From assembly GCA_963849065.1 (NCBI GenBank), contig CAWKFM010000004.1, positions 124,001 through 188,000 of the forward strand: DNA of 64,000 nucleotides, given 5' to 3'. The first letter of the stretch is position 1. Every line of letters begins with the position of its first letter. Of this stretch, positions 24,270-33,613 are shown in pieces. Source of the stretch: TOLSYN sp963849065 (GTDB taxonomy: Bacteria > Acidobacteriota > Terriglobia > Terriglobales > Acidobacteriaceae). The notes beneath the pieces are model-generated. The model ran no database searches. It saw only the letters and a program-made list of their open reading frames with translations, and was not told the origin of the DNA. The position numbers and the translations under genes were made by a program.

Positions 24270-25382
24270 ATGGAGATTACGGTCAGCAAGTCCGAACTCT
24301 TAAAGGAACTCACTGCGACCCAGGGCGTGGTCGAGCGCAAGACGACCATCCCCATCCTGTCCAATTTTCTTTTTGAGGCCAACGATGGCGAGCTGACCAT
24401 CACCGCCACCGATCTTGACCTCAGTCTGCGCACCAGCTGCCCCGCCACGGTCAAAAAAGACGGCGCCTGCACCATCCCCGCCCGCAAGCTCTACGACTAC
24501 GTAAAGCTCCTCGGCGATGGCGACGTCAGCATCAAGCTGCTGGAGAACCACTGGGTCAACATCCGCGCCGGCCGCTCCATCACCAAGATGGTGGGCATGG
24601 CCCGTTCCAACTTTCCCAGCGTGCCGGTCTTCCCCACCAGTGGCGTGGTCAAAATTCCCGCGCAGACCTTCCGCACCCTCATCGCCAAAACCGTCTTCTC
24701 CATCTCCAACGAGGAGTCGCGCTACACCCTCAACGGCGCGCTGCTGGTCCTCAAGCCGGAGTCGATCACCATGGTCGCCACCGACGGCCATCGCCTGGCC
24801 CACATCACCAAAGAGGGCCTTGCCTTCGACATTACAGGCGAGCTGAAGACCCTGATCCCGCGCAAGGCAATGGTCGAGCTACTCTCGCTGCTCAACGCCC
24901 CTGAGATCGAGTTTGTAGAGTTTGCCAAAGACGAGTCCACTTTGTTCTTCCGTCTCGGCTCCCGTCTGCTCACCTCGCGCCAGCTCACCGGCCAGTTCCC
25001 CAACTATGAGGCGGTGCTTCCCAAGGAGCACAACAAGAGCGTCACCATCCGCACCACGGATCTGCAGGCGGCCATCCAGCGCGTCGCGCAGTTTGCCGAC
25101 GAGCGCTCCGGCGCCATCAAGATCCGCTTTGAGAAGAACGAGCTGCGCATCTCTTCGTCCTCCACCGAAACCGGCGAATCCGAAGACTCGATCGAGACCA
25201 TGTACGATGCCGAGCCGCTTGCTATCGGCTTCAATTCGCAGTACCTGCTCGAGTTCCTCAAGGCCACCGAAAGCGACGAGGTCCACATCGAGTTCAAGGA
25301 CTCGCAGTCCGCCGGCCAACTCCGCCCCGCCGGCGTCGAAGACTACAAATACCGCTACGTCGTCATGCCCATGAGGATCTGA
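24270..25382 (+). CDS. dnaN: DNA polymerase III subunit beta (sliding clamp)
   Basis: A 370-residue beta clamp with three similar domains; the start of domain I reads MEITVSKSELLKELTATQG and the C-terminus ends YRYVVMPMRI, both family hallmarks. SRYTLNGALLVL and TDGHRLAH mark domain II. The ATG at 24270 follows AAGGA; an upstream in-frame ATG would add 15 unmatched residues. It tethers the replicative polymerase to DNA. Confidence 0.96.
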   Translation: MEITVSKSELLKELTATQGVVERKTTIPILSNFLFEANDGELTITATDLDLSLRTSCPATVKKDGACTIPARKLYDYVKLLGDGDVSIKLLENHWVNIRAGRSITKMVGMARSNFPSVPVFPTSGVVKIPAQTFRTLIAKTVFSISNEESRYTLNGALLVLKPESITMVATDGHRLAHITKEGLAFDITGELKTLIPRKAMVELLSLLNAPEIEFVEFAKDESTLFFRLGSRLLTSRQLTGQFPNYEAVLPKEHNKSVTIRTTDLQAAIQRVAQFADERSGAIKIRFEKNELRISSSSTETGESEDSIETMYDAEPLAIGFNSQYLLEFLKATESDEVHIEFKDSQSAGQLRPAGVEDYKYRYVVMPMRI

Positions 25383-25819
25383 CCAGGCCCTCAGCGACCG
25401 GAGCGGCATCTGTCGCCGCATACCCGACACAACGACCAGCCTCTGCGCCGCCGGATGAAAAACCGGAAGCCGTGCAGAGGCTGATTTTCTTCTTGCCGGA
25501 GCCGAAGTTGCCCCCGGCGCACTACCCGCTGCCGCAGCTCCCGTACCCATCCCACAAACAACCATTAAGTCCAGATATTTCAATTCCTTACCGCCACCCG
25601 CCGAGCCATTTTTTATGCTAAAATAAATGCAGATGCCGTTCCTTCAGGTGACGACGATTCGAACCGTTCGGCCATCGCAGCCAAAATCATCAAACACTGC
25701 GAGTCAAGCAGACACGAACCCGTCTGCGAGCGTCCGTTACTCGTTCTGCCTGTTGCTTCCGGCGTGGCTCCTGGCGCGCTTCTCTGCCTGGGCCCCAACG
25801 AACTTGGAAACATCAAAAA
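25383..25819. other. dnaN-gyrB intergenic region
   Basis: 437 bp without a gene. It holds a family-2 dispersed repeat (25395-25426: GGAGCGGCATC ... GCCGCATACCCG), the dnaN terminator, and further right an AT-rich stretch with TAAAAT at 25619-25624 that could be a gyrB promoter -10 element. Confidence 0.4.
25437..25491 (+). terminator. dnaN terminator
   Basis: CAGCCTCTGC (25437-25446) pairs exactly with GCAGAGGCTG (25474-25483), followed by ATTTTCTT. A smaller GCCGG/CCGG pairing lies inside the loop. Confidence 0.65.
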
Positions 25820-28468
25820 ATGTCCACTAAGCCAACTACTGACGAAGCCGGAAAAGAAACAATGCCACTCGTGCAAGAACTCGACAAGAAGACCGCCACC
25901 ACCGCCGAATCCGGCTACACTGCCGATTCCATCAAGGTCCTCGGTGGCATGGAAGCCGTACGCAAGCGCCCCGCCATGTACATCGGTTCCACCGGTGAAA
26001 TGGGCCTGCACCATCTCGTCTACGAGGTCGTGGACAACTCCGTCGATGAAGCTCTCGCTGGATACGCCACCACCATCGATGTCATCGTGCATCTCGACAA
26101 CTCCGTCTCCGTCAGCGACGACGGCCGCGGCATTCCCGTCGATGAGATGGATGTGGATGGCGAACGCCTGCCCGCCGCCCAGGTCGTCATGACCGTGCTG
26201 CACGCCGGCGGCAAGTTTGACAGCTCTACCTACAAAGTTTCAGGCGGCCTGCATGGCGTCGGCGTCAGCTGCGTCAACGCGCTCTCCGAGTTGCTCGAAC
26301 TCGAGATCTGCCGTGACGGCGCCATCTGGGAGCAGGAGTATTCCGAAGGCGTTCCCACCACCAAGCTGGTTAAAACCGGAACCACCAAGCGGCGCGGCAC
26401 CAAGGTCCACTTCGTTCCCGACCACACCATCTTCACCGTCACCGAGTACAACTACGACACGCTGGCCAACCGTCTGCGCGAGCTCGCCTTCCTCAACAAG
26501 GGACTGGTCATTACCCTCACCGACGAGCGCGCCACCGACCCCAAGACCGGCGATCCCAAGCACTCCGAATTCAAATTCAACGGCGGCATCGCCGAGTTCA
26601 TCAAGCATCTCAACAAGGGCAAAAACGTCCTCCACGACAAGCCCATTTACATGGAGTCGGTGGAGAAGGAAGGCTTGGTCGTCGAAGTCGGCCTGCAGTA
26701 TAACGACGCCTACAGCGAAACCGTCTTCGCCTTCGCCAACAACATCAACACCGTCGATGGCGGCACCCATCTGCAGGGCTTCCGCTCCGCCCTCACCCGC
26801 ACCATCAACGCCGCCGGTCAGTCGCTAGGCCTGTTCAAGGACCTGAAAGAGAATCTCTCCGGCGACGATGTGCGCGAAGGCTTGGTCGCCGTGGTCAGCG
26901 TCAAACTGCCGCAACCTCAGTTTGAAGGCCAGACCAAAGGCAAGCTCAACTCCGACATCGCCGGTCCCGTGCAGGCCTTCATCAACGAGAAGCTAGGCGC
27001 GTTCTTCGAGCAGAACCCGCAGGTCGCCCGCAAGATCATCAACAAGGCCATCGACGCAGCCCGCGCGCGCGAAGCTGCCCGCAAGGCCCGCGACCTCACT
27101 CGCCGCAAGGGTGTGCTCGATAGCGGCGGGCTGCCCGGCAAACTGGCCGACTGCTCCGAACGTAATCCCGAACGCTGCGAAGTCTATCTGGTCGAGGGCG
27201 AGTCCGCAGGCGGAACCGCCAAGCAGGGACGCGACCGCCGCTTCCAGGCCATCCTTCCCCTCAAGGGAAAGATCCTCAACGTCGAAAAGGCGCGCTATGA
27301 CAAGATGCTGGGCCACGAGGAAATCCGCTGCATGATCACCGCCTTCGGCTGCGGCATCGGCAAAGAAGATTTCGATCCCACCAAACTGCGCTACAGCAAG
27401 ATCATCCTCATGACCGATGCCGACGTGGACGGCTCGCACATCCGCACCCTGCTGCTCACCTTCTTCTTCCGCCACATGACGGATCTCATCAGGCGCAACA
27501 ACATCTACATCGCGCAGCCGCCGCTCTATCGCATCAAGAAGGGCCGCTTTGAGCAGTACATCAAAAACGATGCCGAGTTCGTGCAGGTCATGCTCAAGCG
27601 CGCCTCGGATGGTCTGGTCGTCCGCTGCGGCGAAGGCGCCGCCCGCCTGGAAGGCAAACAGCTCGCCCAGTTCATGACTCGCCTCAACGAATACCTCGGC
27701 TACCTCGACAAGGTGGATAAGCGCCTGCGCAACCAGCGCGTCACCGAGATGCTGCCCGAATTCGATCTCTCCCGCCGCGAGGATTTCCACGGCGCGCCCG
27801 ACGCGGTGCCCACCCGCATTGCCGATATCGAAGCGCGCCTCAAAGCCGTCGCCAAAGAAGAGCAGTTCATGTCGGTCACCACTCACTTCGAAGAGGAGCA
27901 TGAGCTCTGGGACGTGCGCTTCGTCAACTCGCAGGGCACGCCGCACTCCATCAGCTGGGCACTTATCTCCAGCCCCGAATACAAGCAGATGATGAGGCTC
28001 TACAGCCAGATCGCCGAGTTCATGCAGCCGCCATTCCAGGTCGAGTGGCTCAAAAACGTCGAGCCCGCCAAGGAGGAAACCGACGACACCATCTCTGCCG
28101 CCGAGCAGGCCGATGCCGACAAGATCGAAGGCAAGACCATCAAAGGCGGCACGCCTGCCCGCGTCTCCACCAAGGGAGCTTCGCGCGAGCCGGTGGAAAA
28201 GAAAACCGTCCGCGAACTCTTCGACTTCGTCCTCGAACAGGGCCGCAAGGATTATCAGATCCAGCGCTACAAAGGCCTAGGGGAGATGACCGCCGAGCAG
28301 CTTTGGGAGACCACCATGGACCCCGAGCGCCGCACCCTGCTCTCCGTCAAACTCGAAGACCTCGCCGAAACCGAAACCATCTTCACCACGCTCATGGGCG
28401 AAGACGTTGAATCGCGGCGCAAGTTCATCGAAGACAACGCCCTCGACGTAAAGAACCTCGACATTTAG
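25820..28468 (+). CDS. gyrB: DNA gyrase subunit B
   Basis: An 882-residue type IIA topoisomerase ATPase subunit. GHKL motifs are EVVDNSVDEA, DDGRGIPVDE and GGLHGVGVSCVNAL; the TOPRIM domain has EGESAGG and DADVDGSHI. It is longer than the usual 640 or 800 residues. An extra acidic/lysine region (EPAKEETDDTISAAEQAD, about residues 750-800) sits before the C-terminal RYKGLGEM motif. With GyrA (59920-62571) it introduces negative supercoils. A further ATG lies 14 codons downstream, so the exact start is slightly uncertain. Confidence 0.96.
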   Translation: MSTKPTTDEAGKETMPLVQELDKKTATTAESGYTADSIKVLGGMEAVRKRPAMYIGSTGEMGLHHLVYEVVDNSVDEALAGYATTIDVIVHLDNSVSVSDDGRGIPVDEMDVDGERLPAAQVVMTVLHAGGKFDSSTYKVSGGLHGVGVSCVNALSELLELEICRDGAIWEQEYSEGVPTTKLVKTGTTKRRGTKVHFVPDHTIFTVTEYNYDTLANRLRELAFLNKGLVITLTDERATDPKTGDPKHSEFKFNGGIAEFIKHLNKGKNVLHDKPIYMESVEKEGLVVEVGLQYNDAYSETVFAFANNINTVDGGTHLQGFRSALTRTINAAGQSLGLFKDLKENLSGDDVREGLVAVVSVKLPQPQFEGQTKGKLNSDIAGPVQAFINEKLGAFFEQNPQVARKIINKAIDAARAREAARKARDLTRRKGVLDSGGLPGKLADCSERNPERCEVYLVEGESAGGTAKQGRDRRFQAILPLKGKILNVEKARYDKMLGHEEIRCMITAFGCGIGKEDFDPTKLRYSKIILMTDADVDGSHIRTLLLTFFFRHMTDLIRRNNIYIAQPPLYRIKKGRFEQYIKNDAEFVQVMLKRASDGLVVRCGEGAARLEGKQLAQFMTRLNEYLGYLDKVDKRLRNQRVTEMLPEFDLSRREDFHGAPDAVPTRIADIEARLKAVAKEEQFMSVTTHFEEEHELWDVRFVNSQGTPHSISWALISSPEYKQMMRLYSQIAEFMQPPFQVEWLKNVEPAKEETDDTISAAEQADADKIEGKTIKGGTPARVSTKGASREPVEKKTVRELFDFVLEQGRKDYQIQRYKGLGEMTAEQLWETTMDPERRTLLSVKLEDLAETETIFTTLMGEDVESRRKFIEDNALDVKNLDI

Positions 28469-28575
28469 ACGAAGCAGCAGCATTGTAGGGCGTCAAAAAA
28501 AATGAAATATTCGCCAGAAAAAGTGAAAAATTTCGTCAAAATGAACGCCCGACCCGCATAAACATTGGGTTCGAG

Positions 28576-28607
28576 GCCCGCCAAAATCTGGCGGGCTTCG
28601 TTGCTTT
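28576..28607 (+). terminator. gyrB terminator
   Basis: GCCCGCC-AAAATCT-GGCGGGC is a perfect 7-bp stem followed by TTCGTTGCTTT. It lies about 108 bp after the gyrB stop. Confidence 0.65.
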
Positions 28608-29216
28608 GCACGTCCGGCCGGGGCTCCAATCCCCCTCTCTCCGCCAGCAGCTTTCCTTCCGTCGCAAAAGCCCCTTAAATGTCAATGATTTATGAGCTAA
28701 GGCAAAGCAGGCCAAGAGCTTGCCTTTTCGTGCGTTTCCAGCCGTGACCAGTGTTTTCCAGTCCTCGCCAGCCCCTGCAGGAAGAAAATTGGTACTTTTG
28801 GTACTCGGGCGAGGGCGAGCGGTGGCTAGGTGCCTGTACCCGTCATTCGCATTCATGATTGCGGGCGCACTTCTATGCTTCTGGCTCAGAGTCATGGCCA
28901 TTTTCCACGGTTGGCATCTGCCGATTGCAGGGACGGGACCTCGATCGAGGTGATGGATCCCCTCCTTCAACTTCCGAGGCTAGCAGGAACATTCGGTCTG
29001 GCGGTCAGCCGATAAAGAACGATAAGTCGGCATCGCAACTGGAATCTCGCGACCGCGTCCCGGCATGAGAATGGGCGTCGCGATGGGCGCTTTTCGGTAC
29101 TAATCCACGAGACGCCAGAATTTCTCCAGCTACCCCCGTCAGAGCGAACTCCCCCACAAGCTGCGAGCTTTCATATCGCACTATCGAGGTTCCTCAACTC
29201 TTTGTCGATATCCGAA
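28608..29216. other. Intergenic region at left edge of accessory island
   Basis: About 600 bp without a convincing gene. The codon-like pattern of the core genome disappears here. It contains the left copy of an 83-bp degenerate direct repeat (29024-29106). Short reading frames on both strands look random. Confidence 0.4.
29024..29106. repeat. Left 83-bp island-flanking repeat
   Basis: Begins AAGTCGGCATCGCAACTGG and ends GGGCGCTTTTCGGTACTAATCC. It aligns without gaps to 42373-42455, with about 61 of 83 positions identical by my count. The two copies, in the same orientation, bracket the accessory gene block. The core AAGTCGGCATGGCGACTGG also occurs at 47287-47305. Confidence 0.55.
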
Positions 29217-29729
29217 TTATTTGTTTCTCGCCGCAGGTTGGTTGATGACTGCCGCGCCTGACTTGCTCACGACCTCGTCCTGGGAATCCGTGCCACCGGA
29301 ACAACCTATCGCGCCGATGATCATCCCCTCGTCGATCAGTGGAATGCCGCCTCGAGACGCAATGACTCCATCGAACGCGAGTAGGTAGTTGAGGTGCGTT
29401 AGGTTGATACCGTCTTCGAAGACCTTGGTTGGGCGCCGGAAGGTCGCGGCTGCTCTCGCCTTGTGTTCCGCAATCTGAATTGAGGCAAGCATCGCGCCGT
29501 CCATCCGTTGAAAGGCGACAAGGTTGCCTCCGGAATCGACCACCGCAACGTTCATCTTCCAGTTCCGCTTCTTCGCCTCTGCCACGGCGGCGTGAATCAC
29601 CTCCTGGGCTCGGTCTAGTGATATTGGGAAACCATAGGGTACGTCGAACGGCATTTCGTCTGGGATGACATCAAGAGGATTCGACGTGAGCGCTGCTTTC
29701 ATGGGGATTGCCGTTCTGTTGCTTGACAT
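29217..29729 (-). CDS. GlcG/HbpS-family heme-binding protein
   Basis: A 170-residue protein of the GlcG/HbpS (DUF336) family. Visible core: SLDRAQEVIHAAVAEAKKRN, VAVVDSGGNLVAFQRMDGA and GGIPLIDEGMIIGAIGCSGG, cited in pieces under family pattern. Family members bind heme or act as accessory proteins in oxidative and glycolate-type pathways. No signal peptide is seen; the first 25 residues look disordered. It is the first of several leftward genes on the left side of the island. Confidence 0.85.
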   Translation of the reverse strand: MSSNRTAIPMKAALTSNPLDVIPDEMPFDVPYGFPISLDRAQEVIHAAVAEAKKRNWKMNVAVVDSGGNLVAFQRMDGAMLASIQIAEHKARAAATFRRPTKVFEDGINLTHLNYLLAFDGVIASRGGIPLIDEGMIIGAIGCSGGTDSQDEVVSKSGAAVINQPAARNK

Positions 29730-29865
29730 AAATTTCCCTCCTAATGGTTAGAAAGTCACTTTCGAAGACTTGGCCGAAATGCGCATTGTTCATTCGAGCG
29801 GCCAAGGCGGCAAGTATCGCCTTGGCCGGGCAGCAGATGTTCACGAAACGATGGGCTGCACACAG

Positions 29866-30729
29866 TTAAGCGGCTTTCCGTACAAGCAGGGCGAGTTGGC
29901 CCAAGTGGTATCCGAGCCGATTTTCGATATCCCCGGGCTTGTGGAAGCCGAGCGCCATCAGCGTTTTGATCCCATCCTGGGCGGCCGGTCGCCCGAGCGA
30001 AGCGATGCACGCATCCCACCCGGCGTCGAGCTCAACGTCCGGCGGCAGGCTGGTGTTGACGAGGCGCTTGGTGTTGGCGATCGCCCATTTGTCGAACCCG
30101 GCGATCCGGGTCGCGAGCGCCTCTACGAACGCGTCTAGATCGGCGTCGGGCAGAGCGCGATTGACGTAGCCGTAGGACTCGGCCTGTTCTGCCCTGATGT
30201 CTTCCGAGCCCAAGAGCACCTCGATGGCTCGGTTTCGTCCGATGAGTTGGGGTAGTCGGGCCATCGGGCCTCCGCCGGCAACCATACCCACTCCCACCTC
30301 CCATTGCGAGATGATGGCCTTTTCGCGGCTGGCAAAACTCATGTCGCAGGCCAGCGTGATCTCGCTGCCGTTGCCCGTCGCCCGGCCGCGGATGAGCGCA
30401 ATGGAGGCGACCGGCAAACGGGTCAGACGTGCGAGAAAGTCTGGCCAAGGCGGCAGGCCTGTGGGACCGGCGGGCATACCGGTCAGCTCTTCCAGCTTGG
30501 CGTTGAAATCAGAGTGATTCAGGAAGTAGTCGTCGACCGCGCTGTCAAAGACCACGACCCTGACATGCTCGTCGGTCTCAAGAGTGCCGATGACCTCCTG
30601 GAATTGCCGGACCATCTCCGGTCCCATGACGTTGATCGGCGGGTGGTCGATTGTGACACGCCAATAGGCGGGCGACCGCTTGGCCACGCGAATCTGTGCG
30701 GGTTTCGTAGGTGCGTTCTTAGTTGTCAT
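29866..30729 (-). CDS. Enoyl-CoA hydratase/isomerase family protein
   Basis: A 287-residue crotonase-fold protein. IDHPPINVMGPEMVRQF matches the N-terminal motif, SIALIRGRATGNGSEITLACDM the oxyanion-hole region, and the following GVGMVAGGGPMARLPQLIGR the active-site loop. The usual catalytic glutamates are not both obvious, so the exact reaction is open. A GGAGGAAAAT-type ribosome site precedes the ATG at 30729. It is read leftwards like its neighbours, with about 135 bp to the GlcG-like gene. Confidence 0.82.
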   Translation of the reverse strand: MTTKNAPTKPAQIRVAKRSPAYWRVTIDHPPINVMGPEMVRQFQEVIGTLETDEHVRVVVFDSAVDDYFLNHSDFNAKLEELTGMPAGPTGLPPWPDFLARLTRLPVASIALIRGRATGNGSEITLACDMSFASREKAIISQWEVGVGMVAGGGPMARLPQLIGRNRAIEVLLGSEDIRAEQAESYGYVNRALPDADLDAFVEALATRIAGFDKWAIANTKRLVNTSLPPDVELDAGWDACIASLGRPAAQDGIKTLMALGFHKPGDIENRLGYHLGQLALLVRKAA

Positions 30730-30975
30730 AAGATTTTCCTCCGTATTTGTTGGTCCCGGAAACGGGTTGATTGAAGCCGGCAGTTTTGGTCACGGCATTA
30801 AGGTGTAGGTCGTAACGGCTGAAGACAAAGCGCGGGCGGAATAAATTCAAGCTGTCTGAAGCTACCAACTCCTTGAGCTGAGGTTTTGCAGCGGCCCGGA
30901 AGCGAAAACAAGCTTCCCGAGCCGAGGCTGACCACGTAAGAAAGCTCCTTCCGTCGATCAGGCCCCCCGATAATG

Positions 30976-31881
30976 TCAAGCGACCAGCAAGATCTTCCCG
31001 ACACCACCCTTTTCTGCCGCTGCTTGAGCCTCGGCCGCTTCACTGAGTGGCAGTCTTTGGCTGATCGGGATTTCCAGCTTGCCATCTCGCACCGCTTCGG
31101 CCATGAACTCAAGCGTTTTTCTGTCGAAATGTGAGAATACGAAAACCACTTTTACAGATGGGTACTCCCCGGCGTTCTGCGGTGTTCCGACAACCGATGC
31201 AAAGACTCCTCCCGGCTTGACCTTGCCGATCAGCTTCTCGGCGGTTCTTCCGCCGACCGTATCCGCCACCGCATCGAGCGGCGGGAGATTCGCAATCGCG
31301 GTGTCGTCGTCGGTTGCGACGAACTGATCCGCGCCAATAGTCCTCGAGTCATCGATCTGCCTCTTCAAAACCCCGGCGATCACAGTCGCCCCGCGTGACT
31401 TCGCAGTGAATACCGCCGAACGCCCGACGTTTCCAGCAGCACCTACGACGAGAACAGTCTGGCCCGCGTTGATTCCCGTCGCCAAGAGGAGCTGGTTGCC
31501 GGTCGTCGTCACCAGCGGCAACGCCGCCGCTTGGATCAAATCGAGCCCCTTGGGAACTTTCGCCAGAACCGCGGCTTTCACGACACAAAGCTCGGCGTAA
31601 GTATTGTCCGCCATAGCGAACACTTGGTCGCCGACAGAAAAGCCTTCCACACCGGCCCCAATCTTGGCCACAGTGCCAGCAATATCAACGCCTATAAGCC
31701 CCGGGAACTTGATGGGGTAAAAATCTTTCGTTAATCCAGCACGTCGCTTGTAGTCGATCGGATTCACACTGGTGGCGGCGACCCGCACCAGCACCTCGCC
31801 CGAACCCGGAACCGGGTTAGGATAGTCTTCGAATTTGAGTACTTCAGGACCGCCATATTGGTGGACAACAACTGCTTTCAT
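30976..31881 (-). CDS. NAD(P)H-dependent quinone/zeta-crystallin-type oxidoreductase
   Basis: A 301-residue zinc-less medium-chain dehydrogenase/reductase. The N-terminal GroES-like domain begins MKAVVVHQYGGPEVL; the nucleotide-binding glycine motif is VLVVGAAGNVGRSAV. Zinc-binding cysteines are absent, so it belongs to the quinone-oxidoreductase-like branch that reduces quinones or alpha,beta-unsaturated carbonyls. This fits a role in handling reactive electrophiles alongside the other island enzymes. A GGAGAT ribosome site precedes the ATG. Confidence 0.87.
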   Translation of the reverse strand: MKAVVVHQYGGPEVLKFEDYPNPVPGSGEVLVRVAATSVNPIDYKRRAGLTKDFYPIKFPGLIGVDIAGTVAKIGAGVEGFSVGDQVFAMADNTYAELCVVKAAVLAKVPKGLDLIQAAALPLVTTTGNQLLLATGINAGQTVLVVGAAGNVGRSAVFTAKSRGATVIAGVLKRQIDDSRTIGADQFVATDDDTAIANLPPLDAVADTVGGRTAEKLIGKVKPGGVFASVVGTPQNAGEYPSVKVVFVFSHFDRKTLEFMAEAVRDGKLEIPISQRLPLSEAAEAQAAAEKGGVGKILLVA

Positions 31882-31985
31882 CTTTCATCTCCTTAGCTCG
31901 CGGTGTATTGCCTTTAAATCCAGGTCGAAAATAAAGCCTCGCACAGGAACATTGTTTGCAACGGGCACTTAATGTCAGGCGCGGT

Positions 31986-32585
31986 TCAGCGCATCTGGTA
32001 CGGATGGAAGATGTAGTCCTTCGTCCTCACTGCCACATGGCACGAGTTTCCGCAGTCCGCAAGGGCCTTGGGATCGGCGGTGAACTTGTCCGTAGCGGCG
32101 TCGTAGTTGAACACCGCGTATCCCCAGCCTCCGGTTTTCGGAAATCTCTTGCTGTCCTTCTCCATCACGAAAGCCTGCTGAAAAACATCGGGCACATCCA
32201 CATCGTAGGGCGCTTCCGTGCTTTTCTTCGGCTTCCACTGGAGCTTCACGATCATGCAGCCCTCCGGAAAAGGCTGGCCGTTTCCCGGAACACCAGCCTT
32301 GTACGCTTTGATCATCGACGGATTGGCGACGATCACCTTAAGTACTTCTGTGGTGCGCGCGGAAGAGACCACAGACCAGTCCTCGTACCCCATGAAGTCG
32401 GAGAACGCGATTCCGCCTGGCGATCTCAGCGAGTACTTGTCCTTGTCTTGCCCATGTGCGTATAGGAGCGCGCTGCCGTGGATGGCAAGCAGCGCCGTGG
32501 CTGCAACGATGGCAAAGGCCCAGAAATGTCTTACGGCGGCGCGTGGGGGATTGCGCCGGGTGGATGATGACGATACTGCGGACAT
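31986..32585 (-). CDS. Cytochrome P460-family protein
   Basis: A 199-residue protein with an N-terminal basic stretch and hydrophobic helix (FWAFAIVAATALLAIHGSALL, about residues 22-42) for export or anchoring. The P460 domain includes FSDFMGYEDWSVVSSART, FPEGCMIVKLQW and the heme-attachment end ADCGNSCHVAV. The heme site is CX3CH rather than CX2CH. P460 cytochromes oxidise hydroxylamine or related substrates in some bacteria, but this subfamily has no assigned substrate. An AAGGAGG site precedes the ATG. Confidence 0.85.
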   Translation of the reverse strand: MSAVSSSSTRRNPPRAAVRHFWAFAIVAATALLAIHGSALLYAHGQDKDKYSLRSPGGIAFSDFMGYEDWSVVSSARTTEVLKVIVANPSMIKAYKAGVPGNGQPFPEGCMIVKLQWKPKKSTEAPYDVDVPDVFQQAFVMEKDSKRFPKTGGWGYAVFNYDAATDKFTADPKALADCGNSCHVAVRTKDYIFHPYQMR

Positions 32586-33272
32586 GACGTCCTCCTTTGC
32601 AGAAGACGAGCTCGGCCGTGGACAGACCGGTTCTTTTCCGGGCTGATCCCCGCGGCCGAGGTGCCAGAAGACCCTTGCTTAGCGTCGCGCTGCCAACTCT
32701 TCCGGAAATCTCCGCAACTACTCTGCGCGGCATGATTACTTCTCAATCGGTTCCGCTCTTCGTGTATGCAGCTAACGGATGAAGTGCATGTGACTGACTT
32801 AGCTCAAGGGTGCGCGCTGCATGACAGCTGGCAACTTTGTCCTGACAGCCGCAACGCTAGGTAGCAGGAATTTTCGTAGTGCCGTGTTTAGTGATTCGCT
32901 CCATTTTGAAAGCGTTGCCCGATCTTCGACATCTCGCCACAAAGGGAGGGCTCCAACTCCGAAATCACGGATCGAGCTCTGCTACGGGCAGAGCAGGACA
33001 GCGTGCGGCAGAAATCCTCGATGCTGTGGCAATTCCGCCCAGAGTATTCCATCCTGGAATCCAGTGGAATTGAAGGAGATGAGTCACTAAAACCGTTTGA
33101 AGGCATCTCGTGCCCGCGCGCCTCTCCTCTAAAAGTTGAGGCCAGCGGCGTGCCAGGCGTGCAAGCTTCTGAACACAGTTAGCGTTGTCACCTCACCAAG
33201 TAGCATCTGCACTCTCGACGAGTACTTCATCAACGACCGAAGCGCAGATGCAGAGCTCACCCGGGAGAACCA
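32586..33272. other. Intergenic region inside the island
   Basis: 687 bp between the leftward P460 gene and the rightward cluster. Several short frames exist but none has a ribosome site plus protein-like composition. It must hold the divergent promoters of both arms. The stretch near 33030-33170 might be a decayed gene end, but I cannot assign it. Confidence 0.4.
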
Positions 33273-33569
33273 GTGATGTTTAACGATTTATTTTCACTCT
33301 CGATCTATGACGACCAGATGCAAATAGAGGAATGTGAGCTATCAGCGTTCGTACGTGTGGTGACGGAATTGTACGGACCAGGACAGGCCAGGATTTCGGA
33401 AAAGGACTGGCTGGATGAATCCGACCTACTGGATGATCCACCTCGATCGGAAACTCGCAATTGGCACTCAGTAACGATTGCGGCATCGGCTCGACTCGAG
33501 GATAGGTTGAGAGTGCCACTGCCCGAACGGGTGGTATCGGCCGCATGGACAAATCGCGCATCGTTATGA
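33273..33569 (+). CDS. Small acidic hypothetical protein
   Basis: A 98-residue frame starting with GTG-ATG at 33273. It contains YDDQMQIEECELSAFVRVV and TELYGPGQARISEKDWLDE, which read like a folded acidic protein, followed by SVTIAASARLEDRL. A GGGAGAA site precedes it. It lies 44 bp before the DJ-1/PfpI gene and could be co-transcribed. No family recognised; the opposite strand also has an open frame, so it may be spurious. Confidence 0.45.
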   Translation: MMFNDLFSLSIYDDQMQIEECELSAFVRVVTELYGPGQARISEKDWLDESDLLDDPPRSETRNWHSVTIAASARLEDRLRVPLPERVVSAAWTNRASL

Positions 33570-33613
33570 CGATATGAGCTCCGGGATAAGAATCTTCTCA
33601 AAGGAGGAAAACA

